Source of the DNA: Bacteroidales bacterium H5
GTDB taxonomy: Bacteria > Bacteroidota > Bacteroidia > Bacteroidales > Muribaculaceae
NCBI GenBank assembly: GCA_001701225.1
Contig: DAAQ01000030.1
Coordinates: 1-64,000 of the forward strand
Reading direction: 5' to 3'
DNA: 64,000 nt
Made by a program: the position numbers and the translations under genes. Positions 59,210-64,000 of this stretch are shown here, piece by piece (position 1 is the stretch's first letter; every line of letters starts with the position of its first letter). Under the pieces are notes generated by a model that was not told the origin of the DNA, made no database searches, and saw only the letters and a program-made list of their open reading frames with translations.

Positions 59210-61945
59210 ATGACACATAAGCTGCTCTCCCTTCCTCCCAATCTGGTCGATGCCTTCCATGATGTGACAGGGCTTGACCGCAATGAATATTTCTGTACCT
59301 CAGACCCCGTCGGCGCCAGACTCGGGAGCGGCGGAGGCACCACATGGCTGCTCGAGGAGTGCCACCGTAACTGGGCACCCGACAAGAGCTTTGCTGAATG
59401 GCTTTCCTCGGGGCGTCGCATACTGCTGCATGCCGGAGGCCAGAGCCGCCGTCTGCCGTCATACGCTCCATCCGGCAAGATACTCACCCCCATACCCATT
59501 TTCCGCTGGGAGAGGGGCCAGAAGCTGTCGCAGACACTGCTTGACCTGCAGCTCCCGCTCTACGAACGCATCATGGACAAGGCCCCCGCGCGCCTCAACA
59601 CCATGATTGTGAGCGGCGACGTCTATATCCGCGCCGCCGAGCAGCTCGGCAACATCCCCGATGCTGACGTGGTGTGCTACGGACTCTGGCTCGACTCGTC
59701 GATAGCCAAGGATCACGGCGTGTTCTTCAGCCGCCACTCCACACCCTCGATACTCGACCGGATGCTGCAGAAGCCCTCTGTCGAGACACTGGCGTCGCTA
59801 CTTCAGGAGGGTTACTATCTCACCGACATAGGGGTGTGGCTACTGAGCGACAAGGCCGTGGAGCTGCTGCGCAAGCGCTCGCGCGACGCCGAAGGGAAGC
59901 TCAAAGAGTATGACCTGTATTCCGAGTTCGGATGCGCGCTGGGCGTCAACCCCTCGCAACCCGACCCTGAGCTGGCCGAGCTCACGGTGGCCATCCTCCC
60001 CCTCCCCGGCGGCGAGTTCTATCACTACGGCACCAGCCGCGAGATGATCTCGTCGACACTGGCCATACAGAACCGCGTGAACGACCAGCGCGAGATAATG
60101 CACCGCGACCGTAAGCCTCATCCCTCGATTTTCGTACAGAACTCTGTCACTGAGATACCCTTCACCGCCGATAACGCCAATATATGGATTGAGAACTCAC
60201 ATATCGGCAAGCGCTGGAACGTCAGCCGCGACAATATCGTGACAGGTGTACCGCGCAACGACTGGGAGCTCTCGCTCGCACCCGGTCAGTGTCTTGACAT
60301 CGTGCCCCTCGAGGAGAAATCATACATGATACGTGTCTATGACATCGACTCGCGTTTTGCCGGAGCCGACCAGCAGAGACGCCAGTTCCCCGTAACCGAC
60401 GACATCGGGGTGATGGGAGATCTGGTAAGGAAGATGCTTGCCGGAGAGCCGTTGCCCGATGGCCTGAGGCTGATGAGCGCCGAGGAAATATCAAACGTGG
60501 CATCGCTGCCCCGCCTCGTGGCACAACGAAAGGAGTTCCGCGACATCAACCGCCGTGCCATGGCCGAAAACCATCTGCACAGCGTGTTCTATCAGCTCGA
60601 TCTCGATGCCGAGGCATCGGCATTCGCCGGAGGCAACATCGCAATGCCGTCAGAGCTCGACGAGTCGGCCCCCCTGCTCAAACGCATGTCAGACCACATG
60701 TGGCGCGGCGAGGTCAAGAGACGCAAGGGTGAGCCGTTCGGCGACACGGAGGACAAGGCTTTCGCATTGCTGCGCGGCGGCCTGATAGACACCGTTGGCA
60801 CCTCGCTCAACTCGCCGCGCAGGGCTGTATGCTCAGACCAGATTGTCTGGAGCCGTTCGCCGGTGCGCATCGACATCGCCGGAGGATGGACCGACACACC
60901 CCCCTTCTGTCTCGCCGAGGGTGGCAACGTCATCAACATCGCCATCGAGCTCAACGGACAGCCCCCCTTGCAGACCTATATCCGTCCCTGCAAGGAGCCG
61001 CATATCGTATGCCGCAGCATCGACCTCGGAGCCTCCGAGACCGTGACCACATACGAACAGCTCATCGAATTCAATAAGGTAGGCTCGCCCTTCTCCATAC
61101 CCAAGGCCGCGCTGGCCCTGGCGGGGTTCCACCCCCGATTCTGCGCCGAGCAGTATGCGTCGCTCGAACAGCAGCTCCGCGCCATGGGAGGAGGTCTCGA
61201 GATAACCCTCTTCTCGGCCATCCCGGCCGGAAGCGGACTCGGCACAAGCTCGATACTTGCCGCCACCGTGCTCGGTGCGGTGAGCGATTTCTGCGACCTC
61301 GCATGGGACAAGGTCGAGATATGCCGCCGTACTCTGGTTCTCGAACAGCTCCTTACCACCGGTGGCGGCTGGCAGGACCAGTATGGAGGTGTCATCGGCG
61401 GCGTCAAGCTGCTGCAGACCGCAAAAGGATTTGACCAGACACCGATGGTGCGCCGTATGCCCTCCGACCTCTTCGACGCGCCCGAATATGCTCCGTGCCA
61501 CCTGCTCTACTATACAGGACTGACCCGCACCGCCAAGGACATACTCGCCGAGATAGTGCGCAGGATGTTCCTCAACCACGGCCCGCAACTCGAACTGCTA
61601 AGACGTATGAAGGCCCACACCCTCGAGATGTATGACGCAATACAGCGCGACGACTTCAACCGCATGGGGCGGCTGGTGCGCGAGACATGGCGCCAGAACC
61701 AGCTCATCGACGCAGGCACCAACCCCCCCGCCGTGGAGGCCATCACACGTCTGGTCGACGACCTGTGCCTGGGCTACAAGCTGCCCGGCGCAGGTGGCGG
61801 CGGCTACCTCTACATGATAGCCAAAGACCCCGAGGCAGCCGCGCGTATCCGCCAGATTCTCCAGACCGCTCCCGGACTCCCCGCCAACGGCCGTCTGGTC
61901 GAGATGACCCTTTCGAAAAAGGGCCTCAACGTGACGCGTAGCTGA
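59210..61945 (+). CDS. fkp: bifunctional fucokinase/L-fucose-1-phosphate guanylyltransferase
   Basis: Salvage of L-fucose into GDP-fucose for capsule and glycoprotein decoration, cytoplasmic. The 911 residues hold two enzymes in one chain. The N-terminal half (about 1-440) is the GTP:fucose-1-P pyrophosphorylase, with GGQSRRLPSYAPSGKILTPI near 75 and a left-handed-helix-like tail. The C-terminal half (about 560-911) is a GHMP kinase with RIDIAGGWTDTPPF, the ATP loop IPAGSGLGTSSILAATVLGA (about 672-691) and the ending KLPGAGGGGYLYMI. This matches Bacteroides Fkp (about 950 residues), known to let gut Bacteroidales decorate their surface with host fucose. Confidence 0.95.
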   Translation: MTHKLLSLPPNLVDAFHDVTGLDRNEYFCTSDPVGARLGSGGGTTWLLEECHRNWAPDKSFAEWLSSGRRILLHAGGQSRRLPSYAPSGKILTPIPIFRWERGQKLSQTLLDLQLPLYERIMDKAPARLNTMIVSGDVYIRAAEQLGNIPDADVVCYGLWLDSSIAKDHGVFFSRHSTPSILDRMLQKPSVETLASLLQEGYYLTDIGVWLLSDKAVELLRKRSRDAEGKLKEYDLYSEFGCALGVNPSQPDPELAELTVAILPLPGGEFYHYGTSREMISSTLAIQNRVNDQREIMHRDRKPHPSIFVQNSVTEIPFTADNANIWIENSHIGKRWNVSRDNIVTGVPRNDWELSLAPGQCLDIVPLEEKSYMIRVYDIDSRFAGADQQRRQFPVTDDIGVMGDLVRKMLAGEPLPDGLRLMSAEEISNVASLPRLVAQRKEFRDINRRAMAENHLHSVFYQLDLDAEASAFAGGNIAMPSELDESAPLLKRMSDHMWRGEVKRRKGEPFGDTEDKAFALLRGGLIDTVGTSLNSPRRAVCSDQIVWSRSPVRIDIAGGWTDTPPFCLAEGGNVINIAIELNGQPPLQTYIRPCKEPHIVCRSIDLGASETVTTYEQLIEFNKVGSPFSIPKAALALAGFHPRFCAEQYASLEQQLRAMGGGLEITLFSAIPAGSGLGTSSILAATVLGAVSDFCDLAWDKVEICRRTLVLEQLLTTGGGWQDQYGGVIGGVKLLQTAKGFDQTPMVRRMPSDLFDAPEYAPCHLLYYTGLTRTAKDILAEIVRRMFLNHGPQLELLRRMKAHTLEMYDAIQRDDFNRMGRLVRETWRQNQLIDAGTNPPAVEAITRLVDDLCLGYKLPGAGGGGYLYMIAKDPEAAARIRQILQTAPGLPANGRLVEMTLSKKGLNVTRS

Positions 61946-61949
61946 CGGA

Positions 61950-62023
61950 TTTAACATTCGCTAACACCCTCTGCAACCCCCATTGTGAGTTTTTAACATT
62001 CGGCCCTCAAGTTTAGAGGGCCG
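61950..62023 (+). repeat. TTTAACATTCG repeats and a hairpin between fkp and lysS
   Basis: TTTAACATTCG is at 61950-61960, and the full 21-base repeat shared with 56877-56897 is at 61990-62010. The end of the second copy, CGGCCCTC (62001-62008), pairs with GAGGGCCG (62016-62023) in an 8-bp stem with a 7-base loop. The hairpin lacks a T run after it. Confidence 0.7.
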
Positions 62024-62026
62024 GGG

Positions 62027-62058
62027 GTTGATTGGGGCGGAAATAAGTTGTAATTTTG
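62027..62058 (+). promoter_or_regulatory. lysS promoter
   Basis: gTTG (62027-62030), 20 bp, TAATTTTG (62051-62058): a close match to the Bacteroidetes consensus, about 45 bases before the lysS ATG. It also argues against the frame's earlier start at 62056, which lies in the -7 element. Confidence 0.75.
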
Positions 62059-62103
62059 CAGTTAACATATCAATCAGAATCAACACCACAATTATACAGC
62101 AAC

Positions 62104-63657
62104 ATGAACGCACCCTCACTCAGTGAACAGGAAATGATCAGGCGACAGAGCCTGGATGAGATGCGACGCATGGGCATCGAGCCCTATCCCGCAGCAGAAT
62201 ACCCCGTCGACGGCTATGCAGCCGAAATCAAGGAGACCTTCTCGGACGACGCCCCCGTGCGCGACGTCTGCGTGGCCGGACGCGTGATGGGACGCCGCAT
62301 CATGGGCAAAGCATCTTTCATGGAACTTCAGGACTCGACAGGCCGCATACAGGTGTATGTGAACCGCGACGAGATCTGTCCGGGCGAGGACAAGGAGCTT
62401 TATAATGTGGTGTTCAAGAAGCTCCTCGACATCGGCGATTTCGTAGGCGTCAAGGGATTTGTTTTCCGCACCAAGACGGGCGAGATTTCGGTACATGCCA
62501 AGGAGCTCACCGTGCTGGGCAAGTCGCTCCGCCCCCTCCCCGTCGTAAAGATGAAGGACGGCGTCAAGTATGACGCATTTGACGATCCCGAGCTGCGCTA
62601 CCGCCGCCGCTATGTCGACCTTGTGGTCAACGACGGTGTCAAGGAGATATTCATCAAGCGCACCAAGGTCTACAACTCCATGCGCCAGTATTTCAACAAT
62701 GCCGGATACATGGAGGTCGAGACCCCCATACTGCAGTCGATACCAGGCGGTGCTGCCGCACGTCCCTTCATCACCCACCACAACGCGCTCGACATACCCC
62801 TCTACCTGCGCATCGCAGACGAGCTCTACCTGAAGCGCCTCATCGTGGGAGGATTCGAAGGTGTCTATGAGTTCTCGAAGAATTTCCGCAACGAGGGTAT
62901 GGACCGCACCCATAATCCCGAGTTCACTTGCATGGAGATATATGTGGCCTACAAGGACTACAACTGGATGATGGATTTCACCGAGAAGATGCTCGAGAAG
63001 ATCTGTCTCGACGTCAACGGCACCACACAGGTCAAGGTCGGCGACAACATCATCGATTTCAAGGCCCCCTACCGCCGCCTCACCATGACAGACGCCATCA
63101 AGGAGAAGACAGGTGTCGATATCACCGGCATGGACGAGGAGCAGTTGCGCAAGACCGCCCGCGAGCTGGGCATCGAGGTCGACGAGACCATGGGCAAGGG
63201 CAAGCTCATCGACGAGATATTCGGCGAGAAATGCGAGGGCTCTTACATCCAGCCCACCTTCATCATCGACTATCCTATAGAGATGTCCCCCCTGACCAAA
63301 CGCCACCGCAACAATCCCGAGCTGACCGAACGCTTCGAGCTGATGGTCAACGGCAAGGAGCTGGCCAACGCATACTCCGAGCTCAACGACCCCATCGACC
63401 AGTACGAGCGCTTTGTCGAGCAGATGCGTCTCGGCGAGAAGGGTGATGATGAGGCCATGATCATCGACAAGGATTTCATCCGCGCCCTCGAATACGGCAT
63501 GCCCCCCACATCGGGCATGGGCATAGGCATGGACCGTCTGGTGATGCTGATGACAGGACAGACCACCATACAGGAGGTTCTCTTCTTCCCGCAGATGCGC
63601 CCCGAGAAGAAAGCCGCCGCAGCAACCGAAAACGACAAGGACGAAGCCGAAGAATAA
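62104..63657 (+). CDS. lysS: lysine-tRNA ligase, class II
   Basis: Charges tRNA-Lys in the cytoplasm. It has 517 residues. Order: an N-terminal OB-fold anticodon-binding domain (RDVCVAGRVMGRRIMGKASF, about 60-150), then the class II catalytic domain with motif 2 (EFSKNFRNEGMDRTHNPEFT) and motif 3 (PPTSGMGIGMDRLVMLMTG). An insertion (about 345-380) and a short charged Ala/Glu tail at the C-terminus are seen. The ATG at 62104 is chosen over an upstream non-ATG codon that sits in the promoter. gpsA follows 15 bases later, probably in the same transcript. Confidence 0.96.
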   Translation: MNAPSLSEQEMIRRQSLDEMRRMGIEPYPAAEYPVDGYAAEIKETFSDDAPVRDVCVAGRVMGRRIMGKASFMELQDSTGRIQVYVNRDEICPGEDKELYNVVFKKLLDIGDFVGVKGFVFRTKTGEISVHAKELTVLGKSLRPLPVVKMKDGVKYDAFDDPELRYRRRYVDLVVNDGVKEIFIKRTKVYNSMRQYFNNAGYMEVETPILQSIPGGAAARPFITHHNALDIPLYLRIADELYLKRLIVGGFEGVYEFSKNFRNEGMDRTHNPEFTCMEIYVAYKDYNWMMDFTEKMLEKICLDVNGTTQVKVGDNIIDFKAPYRRLTMTDAIKEKTGVDITGMDEEQLRKTARELGIEVDETMGKGKLIDEIFGEKCEGSYIQPTFIIDYPIEMSPLTKRHRNNPELTERFELMVNGKELANAYSELNDPIDQYERFVEQMRLGEKGDDEAMIIDKDFIRALEYGMPPTSGMGIGMDRLVMLMTGQTTIQEVLFFPQMRPEKKAAAATENDKDEAEE

Positions 63658-63672
63658 ACTCCTGATATCCGC

Positions 63673-64000
63673 ATGAGTTTCAACAAAATAGCAGTGATGG
63701 GAGGCGGGAGCTGGGCCACAGCTCTTGCCAAACTGCTGCTGCGCAACTGCGACAGCATCCTCTGGTATATGCGGCGCGACGACCGCATAGAGGATTTCAA
63801 GCGCATCGGCCATAATCCGGCATATCTGACCGATGTCGAGTTTGACGTGAGCCGTATCGAGTTCTCGAGCGACATAAACTATGTCTGCACCCAGGCCGAT
63901 ACACTCCTGCTGGTGATGCCGTCGCCCTATTTCAAGACCCACATCAACAAGATCTCGGTCGACATATCCGGCAAGAATATTGTATCGGCAGTCAAAGGCA
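63673..64000 (+). CDS. gpsA: NAD(P)H-dependent glycerol-3-phosphate dehydrogenase (5' part only)
   Basis: The first 109 codons of a gene cut by the window edge. The start ATG at 63673 is followed by the Rossmann dinucleotide site IAVMGGGSWATALAKLLLRN, then NPAYLTDVEF and TQADTLLLVMPSPYF, which match GpsA. It makes sn-glycerol 3-phosphate for phospholipid synthesis from dihydroxyacetone phosphate. It sits just behind lysS on the same strand. Confidence 0.92.
   Translation, partial: MSFNKIAVMGGGSWATALAKLLLRNCDSILWYMRRDDRIEDFKRIGHNPAYLTDVEFDVSRIEFSSDINYVCTQADTLLLVMPSPYFKTHINKISVDISGKNIVSAVKG

Noticed and set aside
62116..63942. Long open frame on the minus strand (608 codons) opposite lysS
   Set aside because: It lies antisense to a full, motif-rich lysS and into gpsA. 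GC-rich codon use produces such shadows; the translation has no recognisable domain.

Overview
The window looks like a chromosomal segment of a Bacteroidales bacterium, most likely a gut member of the Muribaculaceae or a close relative (inference). The signs are repeated Bacteroidetes-type promoters (TTTG or gTTG, 19-21 bp, then TAnnTTTG), a fused fucokinase/GDP-fucose pyrophosphorylase (Fkp), an OMP_b-brl-type outer-membrane receptor, a membrane-anchored TPR/LuxR regulator, single-chain PurL and a GC-rich coding bias. Genes are densely packed: no gap without a gene exceeds about 210 bases. I saw no tRNA, rRNA, CRISPR array, insertion sequence or replication origin.

Layout. 0.1-3.8 kb (minus strand): etfB-etfA-acyl-CoA dehydrogenase, with an inverted repeat over the promoter and a strong terminator at the end. 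3.9-7.6 kb: purL with its own promoter. 7.7-13.7 kb: an AraC regulator divergent from a TolC/HlyD/ABC-2 permease export operon that lacks an ATPase gene and ends in a small winged-helix protein. 13.9-23.9 kb (minus strand): a CzcB/CzcA/TolC-like RND efflux operon, then a TPR-membrane-LuxR regulator, then a small lipoprotein and an outer-membrane beta-barrel receptor with their own promoter. 24.0-27.0 kb: an AT-rich PD-(D/E)XK nuclease-like gene divergent from a stand-alone amino-acid adenylation enzyme coupled to a GNAT acetyltransferase.

27.0-38.2 kb: one eight-gene operon with overlapping or nearly touching genes, behind a clear promoter. It encodes a surface lipoprotein amidase, a GT2 glycosyltransferase, a GalT-like DUF4922 protein, a SpoIID-domain protein without a signal peptide, an AmpG-like permease, NamZ exo-muramidase, a BadF-type sugar kinase and an MFS exporter. 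Together they suggest peptidoglycan breakdown, uptake and recycling. 38.4-43.7 kb: a restriction-modification module of a C5 cytosine methyltransferase, an McrB-like AAA+ ATPase and a DUF2357/PD-(D/E)XK nuclease. Base composition steps from about 30-43% to about 50% GC inside the ATPase gene. 43.9-45.5 kb: three unrecognised small genes.

45.5-64 kb is mostly core: murB, murA, a RelA-like (p)ppGpp synthetase whose hydrolase domain has lost its motifs, a lipoprotein, a YihY-type membrane protein, ridA, a DsbD-like reductase, an AT-rich inverted-repeat array next to a DUF6155-like gene, prs, an S9 peptidase, fkp, lysS and the start of gpsA. Functions are assigned from motifs and family knowledge only; no database search was possible.
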